From contig CAUGVQ010000113.1 of the NCBI GenBank assembly GCA_959602875.1, positions 1 to 5,835 of the forward strand: a DNA stretch of 5,835 nucleotides, written 5' to 3'. The notes under the pieces were generated by a model. The model was given only the letters and a program-made list of their open reading frames with translations. It had not been told where the DNA came from and did not search any database. Positions 1 to 5,835 of this stretch are shown here, in pieces. Source of the stretch: an uncultured Collinsella sp. Lineage in GTDB: Bacteria > Actinomycetota > Coriobacteriia > Coriobacteriales > Coriobacteriaceae. A program made the translations under genes and the position numbers. The first letter of the stretch is position 1. Every line of letters starts with the position of its first letter.

Positions 1-1
1 G

Positions 2-343
2 CGTCGTGCAAAGGAGGGGGAGGAGTCTGCGCGCAATGCCCTCGAACGCGCAGTCCGCTACGTGCGCATCGCCATCGAGAACGCGCTGACCCTGCTCGTT
101 GCCGACTGCGTCATCATCGGTGGCTACATGGGAGCGCATCTGGACGATATCCTCGCGGTGGACAACGGTTTTACCTCCCTTGGCGTCCCGGGTGTGACAA
201 GCCTGCATGCCGCGGCGCTCGGCGACGAGGCGGCGGTCTTAGGCGGACTCTCGCGCATGCGCACCGCCGTGATCGACCATGTGGGTGAGATCATGCGCGA
301 CGAGCCCCTCGACCCGTCGACGCTGCTCCAGGATACTCTTTAA
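2..343 (+). CDS. ROK-family protein, C-terminal fragment (probable sugar-responsive regulator or sugar kinase)
   Basis: The reading frame is open from the left edge (first full codon at base 2) to a TAA at 341-343, giving 113 residues of a longer protein whose start lies outside the window. A helix IAIENALTLL is followed by the strand-turn CVIIGGYMG, and near the end comes AALGDEAAVLGG. This is the closing pattern of ROK proteins (Repressor, ORF, Kinase: NagC, XylR, Mlc, glucokinase), where the I-GG strand and the LG-EAA-LGA segment belong to the C-terminal actin-like sugar-binding/ATPase lobe. The diagnostic parts, an N-terminal helix-turn-helix for a regulator or the DxGxT phosphate loop for a kinase, are missing, so repressor and kinase cannot be told apart. 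A tail of about 30 residues follows the last motif. The gene converges on the next one with 24 bp between stop codons. Family assignment is fairly sure; the sugar is unknown. Confidence 0.72.
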   Translation, partial: RRAKEGEESARNALERAVRYVRIAIENALTLLVADCVIIGGYMGAHLDDILAVDNGFTSLGVPGVTSLHAAALGDEAAVLGGLSRMRTAVIDHVGEIMRDEPLDPSTLLQDTL

Positions 344-367
344 GCGCGCTTACCTGCTGGTAGCGGC

Positions 368-1498
368 CTACATGAGGCCGAGTCCCTTGGCGACGATGGT
401 GATGAAGTCCTGCACATTCGTGACGAGCGTGGTCGCACAGAGGCTACCGCGGTCGAGGAGCTTGTTCACCACGAATTCGGATATATCGACCGTATAAAGG
501 TAGACGGGGCGGACCGTGCCCTCGTCGGTCACCGTGTAGGAGGGCGTCATATTGCCCGCGGCAATGGTGTGGAGCATCGTTGCGAGGCAGATGAGGGTGG
601 TGGCCCCAGACACCATCTCGCGCATGGCGCTCTGCGCCTCGTACGCGTCGCCTATCACCTCGGGTAGCGGTCCGTCATCGCGGATGGAACCCGTGAGCAC
701 GAAAGGCACGCCTTGATGCACGCAGCTCGCCATGATGCCGTCTGAAATATCGTTCTCGCGCACGAACGCGTCGATACCGCCCGCACGGCGGACGCGGTTG
801 ATGACGTCCAGGTGATGGTAGTGCCCGTTCCTGACCGAGTGCTGCGTGTAGATGTCCTGGCCAAGCGCCGTGTGGAAGACGGATGCCTCGAGGTCATGTG
901 TTGCAAGGGCATTTCCCGCGAGGATGCCGTCCACGTAGCCGTTTTCCACCATAAGCTGCATCGCCCGGCGGGCGTCGGCGTCAAAGGAGAAGGCGGGGCC
1001 CATGACCCACACGAGCTTGCCGTGCTCGCGCTCATGGCGCAGCAGGTCGTAGAGATGGTCGTAGTCCCGGGCAAAGGATGTTTCACGGCTTCGGCCCTGA
1101 CGGAAGACGAACTTGTCGTCCTCATTGCCGGCGGCGTCGACCGCTCCGTCGGCGAGCGGGGGCTGGGTGAAACCATTCACGTGAACGTAGATGCCCTCTT
1201 CGCCGCTCTCGGTGCGACCGATTACGACCCGGTCCCCCTGTTTGAGGTTGCGGTTTTCCACCACGCGGAGCTCCGGCTCTCCGTTTGCACTGTCGACGAC
1301 GATGCTCGCATCCATACGGCTCTGCTTGGCAAGAAGCCACGTGCCAGCCACCTTTACGTATTCGGGGTACATCGAGGTGCTGTGGAACCCCTCGGGCGCA
1401 ACCCCGTTGGCCTCAACAATGGCAAGTCGCGCATCGGGCGCGTCCGCAAAGGGCTCTTTGTCAAAGTCCGGGGCGTGGTAGGCGGGGAGTGAGAACAT
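368..1498 (-). CDS. Stand-alone TIGR00300 / LOR-SDH domain protein, ornithine cyclodeaminase-like
   Basis: Predicted 376 residues from the ATG at 1498. The N-terminal part carries the family pattern GFHSTSMYPEYVKV and RMDASIVV (about residues 37-68), typical of the LOR/SDH conserved region. The C-terminal two thirds carry GNALATHDLEASVF with ALGQDI (about 195-216), GHYHHLDVINRVRRAGGI (about 225-242), LTGSIRDDGPLPEV (about 268-281), ATMLHTIAAGNMTPS (about 306-320) and VDISEFVVNKLLDRGS (about 337-352), all matching TIGR00300 as I know it. Relatives include archaeal ornithine cyclodeaminase (ornithine to proline plus ammonia) and the C-terminal half of cyanobacterial ArgZ/AgrE. The arginine-dihydrolase half of ArgZ/AgrE is absent here, and the length suits the single-domain archaeal type. 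The protein looks cytosolic, with no signal peptide or membrane segment. An in-frame GTG at 1528 would add ten residues, but it lies in the 3' arm of a terminator stem, whereas the ATG at 1498 has GAGG six bases upstream. Family is confident; substrate is inferred. Confidence 0.82.
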   Translation of the reverse strand: MFSLPAYHAPDFDKEPFADAPDARLAIVEANGVAPEGFHSTSMYPEYVKVAGTWLLAKQSRMDASIVVDSANGEPELRVVENRNLKQGDRVVIGRTESGEEGIYVHVNGFTQPPLADGAVDAAGNEDDKFVFRQGRSRETSFARDYDHLYDLLRHEREHGKLVWVMGPAFSFDADARRAMQLMVENGYVDGILAGNALATHDLEASVFHTALGQDIYTQHSVRNGHYHHLDVINRVRRAGGIDAFVRENDISDGIMASCVHQGVPFVLTGSIRDDGPLPEVIGDAYEAQSAMREMVSGATTLICLATMLHTIAAGNMTPSYTVTDEGTVRPVYLYTVDISEFVVNKLLDRGSLCATTLVTNVQDFITIVAKGLGLM

Positions 1499-1502
1499 GG
1501 CG

Positions 1503-1508
1503 CACCTC
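1503..1508 (-). promoter_or_regulatory. Ribosome binding site that fixes the start at 1498
   Basis: On the minus strand GAGGTG is followed by CGCC and then ATG, which places GAGG six bases before the start codon. The competing GTG at 1528 has no purine-rich site upstream and is part of a terminator stem. The site therefore supports the shorter protein. Confidence 0.6.
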
Positions 1509-1510
1509 GC

Positions 1511-1560
1511 AAACAAAAAGGACCGCACGGTATTGCTGTCTCAAGCTTACCATGCGGTCC
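1511..1560 (-). terminator. Rho-independent terminator after the ABC exporter operon
   Basis: Read on the minus strand, GGACCGCATGGTA (1560-1548) pairs with TACCGTGCGGTCC (1532-1520) to form a 13-bp stem with a 15-base loop. The only imperfection is one G-U pair. The stem is followed directly by TTTTTGTTT (1519-1511). On the plus strand the same position is a C-A mismatch and no T tract follows, so the element is directional and acts on minus-strand transcription. It begins 24 bases after the exporter stop codon (TAG at 1585-1587) and ends 12 bases before the ATG of the next gene on the same strand. Confidence 0.9.
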
Positions 1561-1584
1561 AACATTTACACGGAGAGGTGGCTG

Positions 1585-3477
1585 CTACTCGCCGACCTTG
1601 CCCCCGGTGTAGAGCTGCCAGTAGCGGCCGCGCTGCTCCATGAGCTCGTCGTGGTTGCCGCGCTCTATGATGCGTCCCTGTTCCATGACCATGATGCAGT
1701 CGGCGTTCTTCACGGTCGAGAGGCGGTGCGCGATGACAAACGTCGTGCGCCCGGCCATAAGGGCGTCCATGCCGCGCGCCACGATCTCCTCGGTGCGCGT
1801 GTCGATGGAGCTCGTCGCCTCGTCCAAGATGAGCGCCGGCGGGTCTGCTACTGCGGCGCGCGCGATGGCGAGCAGCTGGCACTGGCCCTGTGAAAGCTCT
1901 GCGCCGTCACCGGAGATGGGGGTCTGGTAGCCCTGCGGAAGGCGACGGATGAAGCCGTCTGCGTGCACGAGACGCGCTGCCTCCATGCACTCCTCGTCAG
2001 TGGCGTCGAGGCGCCCATAGCGGATGTTGTCCATAACGGTGCCGGTGAAGAGATGCGTGTCCTGCAGTACGATGCCTAAGCTGCGGCGCAGGTCGCCCTT
2101 ACGGATCTTGTTGATGTTGATGCCGTCGTAGCGGATCTTGCCGTCCTCGATATCGTAGAAACGGTTAATGAGGTTGGTAATTGTGGTCTTACCGGCACCG
2201 GTGGAGCCCACGAAGACGATCTTCTGACCAGGCTTGGCAAAGAGCGTGATATCGTGGAGCACCGTCTTTTCGGGCACGTAGCCAAAGTCCACGTGGTCCA
2301 TCACGAGCTCGCCCGCCTGCTTTACGTACTCGACCTTGCCGGTCGAGCGATGCGGCCACTTCCAGGCCCACGTACCCGTGCGCTCGGACACCTCCTCTAG
2401 GGTTCCGTCGCTGTTCTCACGCGCGTTCACCAGCGTGACGTAGCCCTCGTCTGCCTCGGGTTCCTCGTCCAGAAGCTCGAAGACGCGCCTGGCGCCGGCG
2501 GCTGCCATCGTGACAAAGCTCATCTGCTGGGAGACCTGCGTGACGGGCTGCGAGAAGTTGCGGTTCAAGGTGATGAAGCTCACGAGCGCGCCGAGCGTGA
2601 GCCCCCAGCCGCCGGAGAGTGCCATCCAGCCGCCCACCACGCTCACGATCACGCACGAGATGTTGCCGAGGTTGGCGTTGAGCGGCATGATGAGGTTCGA
2701 GATCAGGTTCGCGCGCTTTGAGCTCTCGCGCAGGCGGTCGTTCACGCGGCGGAAGTCGGCGCTCGCATCGGCCTCGTGGTTGAAGACCTTCACGACCTTC
2801 TGGCCGTCCATCATCTCTTCGATGTAGCCGTCCACCGCACCGAGGTCGGTCTGCTGCTGGGCGAAAAAGGAGCCGGCAAAGCCCGAGACGCGGCCCATCA
2901 CGATGAGCATGATTACGACCATAACGACCGAGATGGCCGTGAGCGGCACCGAGAGCGCCACCATGGTGGTGAAGGTCACAACGAGCGTGATGGTGGAGTT
3001 CACAAGTTGGGGAAGGGTCTGGCCGTAAAACTGACGGAGCGTGTCGATATCGTTGGTGTAGACGGACATGATGTCGCCGTGCTGGTGGGTATCGAAGAAA
3101 CGCAGCGGCAGGCCCTCCATGTGCTCGAAGACCTCCTCGCGGAGATAGCGCATGGTGCCTTGGCTGATGGTAACCATGAGGCGGTTGAAGCCCCAGGAGG
3201 CGAGTACGCCAATGACAAGGATGACGCCGAGCTTCATGATTTCGGTCGCAAGGCCGGAGAAGTCTGTGGAGCCGCTCACAAGCATGGGCTCGATATAGTC
3301 GTCGATGAGAATCTGTGTGAAGAGCATCGAGCGGTTGATGGCAAAAGCCGAGAAGGCGATGCACACCACCACGAAGCAGAAGAGCGCCCAATAGTTCTTG
3401 AGCATGTAGCGCAAAGCGCGCATGAGCGCATCAAAGGAAAAACCCATCTTGGGCGCGCGGGATTCATTTGCTGCCAT
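1585..3477 (-). CDS. ABC exporter half-transporter, canonical ATPase subunit (TM288/BmrD/LmrD-like)
   Basis: The product is a 630-residue fused permease-ATPase. Six hydrophobic segments lie at about 27-47, 80-103, 158-178, 179-200, 262-287 and 293-308, forming a type IV exporter membrane domain. The nucleotide-binding domain has Walker A GSTGAGKTT (424-432), Q-loop Q472, signature LSQGQ (528-532), Walker B ALILDE (548-553) with catalytic E553, D-loop SSID, and switch H584 in IAHRLS. All ATP-hydrolysing residues are present, so this is the catalytic partner. The signature departs from LSGGQ, as expected for the subunit that completes a degenerate site. An insert of about 30 residues containing W370, W372 and W374 lies between the membrane domain and the ATPase. 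The start is five bases after the stop of the upstream half-transporter, which should be its obligate partner in the cytoplasmic membrane. Substrate is unknown; drug, lipid or peptide export are all possible. Confidence 0.93.
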   Translation of the reverse strand: MAANESRAPKMGFSFDALMRALRYMLKNYWALFCFVVVCIAFSAFAINRSMLFTQILIDDYIEPMLVSGSTDFSGLATEIMKLGVILVIGVLASWGFNRLMVTISQGTMRYLREEVFEHMEGLPLRFFDTHQHGDIMSVYTNDIDTLRQFYGQTLPQLVNSTITLVVTFTTMVALSVPLTAISVVMVVIMLIVMGRVSGFAGSFFAQQQTDLGAVDGYIEEMMDGQKVVKVFNHEADASADFRRVNDRLRESSKRANLISNLIMPLNANLGNISCVIVSVVGGWMALSGGWGLTLGALVSFITLNRNFSQPVTQVSQQMSFVTMAAAGARRVFELLDEEPEADEGYVTLVNARENSDGTLEEVSERTGTWAWKWPHRSTGKVEYVKQAGELVMDHVDFGYVPEKTVLHDITLFAKPGQKIVFVGSTGAGKTTITNLINRFYDIEDGKIRYDGININKIRKGDLRRSLGIVLQDTHLFTGTVMDNIRYGRLDATDEECMEAARLVHADGFIRRLPQGYQTPISGDGAELSQGQCQLLAIARAAVADPPALILDEATSSIDTRTEEIVARGMDALMAGRTTFVIAHRLSTVKNADCIMVMEQGRIIERGNHDELMEQRGRYWQLYTGGKVGE

Positions 3478-3482
3478 TTCGG

Positions 3483-5258
3483 TTACGCCTCCTTTCCTGC
3501 GGTAACGTCTTCATCCTGAGCGGCGTGCACGTCAAAGTCGCCCGTGCCCTCCGCCTGCGATTCGAAGACGCTGCGGTAGATTTCGTTTGTCGCAACGAGC
3601 TCGTCGTGCGTGCCCACGGCATTCACGCGCCCGCCGCTCATGACAACGATGCGGTCGGCCTCCTGCACGCTCGAGATGCGCTGGGCGATGATGATTTTGG
3701 TGGTGCCGGGGATGTAGGTCTTGAAGGCGGCACGGATGCGCGCGTCGGTGGCGGTGTCCACGGCAGAGGTGGAGTCGTCAAGAATCAGTACCTTCGGGCG
3801 CTTGAGCAGGGCGCGCGCGATGCAGAGGCGCTGCTTCTGGCCGCCCGAGAAGTTGACGCCGCCGCGCTCTACGCGAGCGTTCAGACCGTCCGACAGGCGC
3901 TCGACAAACTCGTCAGCTCCCGCGGCGCGGCAGGCGTCCATGAGCTCCTCATCCGTGGCGTTCTCGTTGCCCCACCTGAGGTTCTCGGCGATCGTGCCGG
4001 AGAAGAGCACGTTTTTCTGCAGAACGACCGAGACCGCATCGCGCAGCTCGGTGAGGTCGTAGGAACGTACGTCGACACCGCCGACCTTCACGGAGCCATC
4101 TGTTACGTCGTACAGGCGGCTGAGCAGCGAGACCAAGCTCGACTTGCCCGAGCCCGTACCGCCGATGATGCCGATGGCCTCGCCGGAGGCGATGTGCAGG
4201 TCGATGTCCTCAAGCACGTTCTCGCCGTCGCCGGTGGCATAGGCAAAGCTCACATGGTCAAAGTCGATCTGACCGTTTGCAACGGGGGAGACGGGCTCGG
4301 CGGGGTCGTGGATGTCGGGCTCCTCGTCAAGCGCCTGCGAGATGCGGCGTGCACTCGCCATACTCATGGTGATCATGACGGCGATCATCGAGAGCATCAT
4401 AAGGCTCATGAGCATCTGCGACACATAGGAGAAGGCACTTGTGAGCTGACCGGTTGTCATGGTGCCGCCCACCACAAAGTGGGCGCCCAGCCACGACACC
4501 GCGATGATGCAGCTGTTAATAGCGATCATCATGACCGGGTTGTTGAGCGCGACGATGCCCTCGGCGCGCACGAAGAGACGATAGAGCTTGTTGGCGGCAG
4601 CGCGGAAGCGCTCCTTCTCGTACACCTCGCGCACAAAGGCCTTGACCACGCGGATGGCGCCGACGTTTTCCTGCACGCTCGCATTGAGGTCGTCGTAGGT
4701 ATCGAAGACCTTGTTGAAGGTGCGCGTGGCGTTAGAAACGATGAGGGTGAACGCGATGGCGAGGAAGATCGCCGCAACGATGATGACGGGGGAGAGCTCG
4801 GTCGAGATGGAGAGGAACATCACGAGGCTCGATACGAGCATGACGGGTGTACGCACCGCGATACGCAGGAGCATGAGCGCGGCGTTCTGGATGTTGGTGA
4901 CGTCTGTGGTCATGCGCGTCACGAGGCCGGCGGTCGAGAACTTGTCGATGTTGCCAAACGAATAGGTCTGCACCTTATCGAAGATGGCTTCGCGCAAGCT
5001 GCAGGCGTAGCCGGTTGCGGCCGTGGCAGAGAAGTAACCGGCAAGAAGACCGAATCCGAGGCTCAAAAACGCCATGAGCAGCATGACGCCGCCATAGAAG
5101 AAGATGGCGTTCATGTCACCCGCCTCTATGCCACGGTCGATGAGGTAGGCGGTGATGAAGGGGATGAAGACCTCCATGACCACCTCGCCGACCGTGCCTA
5201 TGACAGACAGCACGGCGTCGCGCTTGTAGAGCGCAAACGGCGCAATCAGTTTTCGCAT
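3483..5258 (-). CDS. ABC exporter half-transporter, degenerate-site subunit (TM287/BmrC/LmrC-like)
   Basis: Predicted 591 residues from the ATG at 5258, chosen because GGAGGT lies just upstream. An in-frame TTG at 5315 would add 19 residues, but it has no such site and falls in the promoter region. Six membrane segments lie at about 15-40, 52-74, 127-151, 157-175, 242-264 and 282-301. The ATPase domain has Walker A GGTGSGKSS (366-374), Q-loop Q414, signature FSGGQ (470-474), Walker B VLILDD (490-495), D-loop SAVD and QRIS near 526-529. Two catalytic positions are altered: Asp495 replaces the glutamate after Walker B, and Gln526 replaces the switch histidine. Both changes are known from the non-hydrolysing site of heterodimeric exporters such as TM287/288. 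The tail is acidic (GDFDVHAAQDED). It is the first gene of a two-gene operon divergent from a LysR gene. Substrate is unknown. Confidence 0.93.
   Translation of the reverse strand: MRKLIAPFALYKRDAVLSVIGTVGEVVMEVFIPFITAYLIDRGIEAGDMNAIFFYGGVMLLMAFLSLGFGLLAGYFSATAATGYACSLREAIFDKVQTYSFGNIDKFSTAGLVTRMTTDVTNIQNAALMLLRIAVRTPVMLVSSLVMFLSISTELSPVIIVAAIFLAIAFTLIVSNATRTFNKVFDTYDDLNASVQENVGAIRVVKAFVREVYEKERFRAAANKLYRLFVRAEGIVALNNPVMMIAINSCIIAVSWLGAHFVVGGTMTTGQLTSAFSYVSQMLMSLMMLSMIAVMITMSMASARRISQALDEEPDIHDPAEPVSPVANGQIDFDHVSFAYATGDGENVLEDIDLHIASGEAIGIIGGTGSGKSSLVSLLSRLYDVTDGSVKVGGVDVRSYDLTELRDAVSVVLQKNVLFSGTIAENLRWGNENATDEELMDACRAAGADEFVERLSDGLNARVERGGVNFSGGQKQRLCIARALLKRPKVLILDDSTSAVDTATDARIRAAFKTYIPGTTKIIIAQRISSVQEADRIVVMSGGRVNAVGTHDELVATNEIYRSVFESQAEGTGDFDVHAAQDEDVTAGKEA
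3488..3493 (-). promoter_or_regulatory. Ribosome binding site of the second exporter gene, inside the end of the first
   Basis: On the minus strand AGGAGG lies ten bases before the ATG at 3477. It is made of the last Lys, Glu and Ala codons of the upstream gene, whose TAA is at 3483-3485. Ribosomes finishing the first gene pass directly over this site, so translation of the two subunits is probably coupled. The ten-base spacing is slightly long but acceptable. Confidence 0.75.
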
Positions 5259-5261
5259 GTT

Positions 5262-5267
5262 ACCTCC
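5262..5267 (-). promoter_or_regulatory. Ribosome binding site of the first exporter gene
   Basis: On the minus strand GGAGGT is followed by AAC and the ATG at 5258. The spacing is short, but this is the only purine-rich match near any candidate start of this gene. It decides for the ATG at 5258 over the upstream TTG at 5315. Confidence 0.65.
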
Positions 5268-5285
5268 GCTTTCAGTTGCTTGAAA

Positions 5286-5315
5286 TTCATACGTTGGTAG
5301 TATGACCCTGCACAA
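5286..5315 (-). promoter_or_regulatory. Tentative promoter of the exporter operon
   Basis: Reading leftwards, TTGTGC (5315-5310) and TATGAA (5291-5286) are separated by 18 bases and could serve as weak -35 and -10 boxes. The leader before the ATG at 5258 would be about 20 bases. The -35 box overlaps the -35 box proposed for the divergent LysR gene. The matches are poor, as is common for activator-dependent promoters, so this is only a candidate. Confidence 0.3.
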
Positions 5316-5337
5316 CGATAAATAATTCGTCTATAAT
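5309..5337 (+). promoter_or_regulatory. Promoter of the LysR-type regulator gene
   Basis: A perfect TATAAT at 5332-5337 is preceded, after 17 bases, by TGCACA at 5309-5314, which matches four of six bases of the -35 consensus. Transcription would start near 5344, giving a leader of about 38 bases that contains AGGAG (5368-5372) before the GTG start at 5382. The region is AT-rich against a GC-rich background, as expected for a promoter. Confidence 0.65.
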
Positions 5338-5364
5338 TCTATTATTGATAGGACTTGTTTATCA
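5317..5364. promoter_or_regulatory. Overlapping dyads, candidate LysR operator
   Basis: Several inverted repeats overlap here. ATAAT-TCT-ATTAT (5333-5345) is a perfect dyad and sits inside a T-N11-A pattern (5332-5344), the loose consensus of LysR-family sites. GATAAATAAT (5317-5326) and ATTATTGATA (5341-5350) match inversely at 8 of 10 positions. TGATA (5346-5350) and TATCA (5360-5364) form a further perfect dyad. The central dyad covers the -10 box of the regulator gene, which would suit autorepression, and lies roughly 60 bases upstream of the tentative exporter start, which would suit activation. AT-rich DNA produces such dyads easily, so the call is moderate. Confidence 0.45.
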
Positions 5365-5381
5365 GAGAGGAGCGTTCTGTT

Positions 5382-5835
5382 GTGAACACGTTTCAGCTCT
5401 CGTGCTTTGTTGAAGTTGCCGCAACGCTCAATTTCTCTAAGGCGGCAAAGAACCTCGGCGTCTCGCAGCCGGCGGTGAGTCATCAGATTAAGGCGCTTGA
5501 GGATGAGCTAGGGGCGACCCTTGTCTCCCGGTCGACGCGTACGGTCTCGCTTACCGATGAGGGTTTGCAGTTTCTGAGCTACGCAAATGACATTCTTGAC
5601 CTTGCGATGCGCGGGTCGCGTCTGGTCTCCCGCAGCCATGCGTCGGCTACGCGCACATTGAGCATTGGTGTTCACAGCGGTATCGAGGCAATCGCGCTAG
5701 CGCCCGCGTTGCGGGGCCTTATCGAGGCGGAGCCCGACGTGACGCCTGATGTGCGCGTGGCCCCGCACTCGGCGCTGCTCAACATGCTCGAGAGCGGTAC
5801 GCTCGATGTGGTGCTCGAGTACCGCGATCCCGCGG
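5382..5835 (+). CDS. LysR-type transcriptional regulator, N-terminal part (cut by right edge)
   Basis: The frame is open from a GTG at 5382 to the end of the window, giving 151 residues of a protein that is usually about 300. Residues 1-60 form the typical LysR winged helix-turn-helix: FQLSCFVEVAATLNFSKAA, then LGVSQPAVSHQIKALEDELG and LVSRSTRTVSLTDEG. A linker helix follows at about 62-85. The effector-binding domain begins near residue 92 with TLSIGVHSG and includes the ESGTLDVVLEY segment (137-147), equivalent to the common L--G-LD--I pattern. AGGAG ends nine bases before the GTG; no ATG competes, and a TTG two bases earlier is out of frame and runs straight into TGA. The gene is divergent from the exporter operon, so the regulator probably controls the exporter and its own synthesis. 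Its ligand cannot be deduced. Confidence 0.93.
   Translation, partial: MNTFQLSCFVEVAATLNFSKAAKNLGVSQPAVSHQIKALEDELGATLVSRSTRTVSLTDEGLQFLSYANDILDLAMRGSRLVSRSHASATRTLSIGVHSGIEAIALAPALRGLIEAEPDVTPDVRVAPHSALLNMLESGTLDVVLEYRDPA

Noticed and set aside
341..365. Possible terminator between the convergent genes: palindrome TAAGCGCGCTTA (341-352) and a bulged hairpin at 347-365
   Set aside because: The palindrome leaves no room for a loop with a long stem, the second hairpin has only 4+3 pairs around a bulge, and neither is followed by a T tract on either strand. Termination here cannot be supported.
812..1492. Plus-strand open frame of 226 codons antisense to the TIGR00300 gene
   Set aside because: The minus-strand frame has many family motifs in order, whereas this one has none and no convincing start site. 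It is a shadow frame.
1498..1528. GTG start at 1528 for the TIGR00300 gene, adding ten residues
   Set aside because: The codon lies in the 3' arm of the terminator stem and has no ribosome binding site. The ATG at 1498 has one, and family similarity begins only after it.
1511..1560. The same hairpin as a bidirectional terminator or an insertion-sequence end
   Set aside because: On the plus strand it has a mismatch and no T tract, no transposase or target duplication is nearby, and the fit to a minus-strand intrinsic terminator is complete.
2776..3519. Plus-strand open frame of 247 codons across the exporter gene junction
   Set aside because: It is antisense to membrane-domain codons and its product is a His/Glu/Asp-rich sequence without family features. 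Both minus-strand genes it overlaps are well supported.
3468..5300. Plus-strand open frame of 610 codons lying antisense to almost the whole first exporter gene
   Set aside because: It mirrors the codons of a clearly real ABC gene. The translation is rich in His, Asp, Arg and Gly without recognisable motifs. This is what GC-rich coding sequence gives on its opposite strand.

Overview
The window comes from a high-G+C bacterium. Long open frames, frequent C/G third positions, GTG use at one start and clear Shine-Dalgarno sites all fit this. The protein families and the form of the exporter pair suggest a gut Actinomycetota of the Coriobacteriia (Collinsella/Olsenella-like), but that is an inference from recall and was not tested. 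The genes look like ordinary chromosomal genes. No RNA gene, insertion sequence, CRISPR array, integrase or phage gene was seen.

Layout. (1) Bases 2-343, plus strand: the C-terminal end of a ROK-family protein, cut by the left edge. (2) Bases 368-1498, minus strand and convergent with it: a stand-alone member of the TIGR00300 / LOR-SDH-domain family, related to archaeal ornithine cyclodeaminase and to the C-terminal half of cyanobacterial ArgZ/AgrE. (3) Bases 1511-1560: a strong intrinsic terminator reading on the minus strand. (4) Bases 1585-3477 and 3483-5258, minus strand: two tightly coupled half-transporter genes of a heterodimeric type IV ABC exporter (TM287/288, LmrCD, BmrCD type). The upstream gene has a degenerate nucleotide-binding site and the downstream gene a canonical one. 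(5) Bases 5259-5381: a divergent, AT-rich control region with a clear plus-strand promoter and overlapping dyads. (6) Bases 5382 to the right edge, plus strand: the N-terminal 151 residues of a LysR-type regulator.

How they fit together. The LysR gene and the exporter operon are divergent across about 123 bp, the usual arrangement when a LysR protein controls both itself and its neighbour, so it is the best candidate regulator of the exporter. The exporter mRNA should end mostly at the terminator after 1585. The TIGR00300 gene lies just beyond, on the same strand and only 86 bp away, with no recognisable promoter of its own. Its expression may therefore depend on read-through or on a promoter I cannot see.

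The window looks like a conventional regulator/exporter locus beside an under-studied amino-acid enzyme. I found no evidence for a wholly new system. The points most worth a second look are the terminator/enzyme junction, the stand-alone enzyme, and the asymmetric ATPase sites of the exporter.
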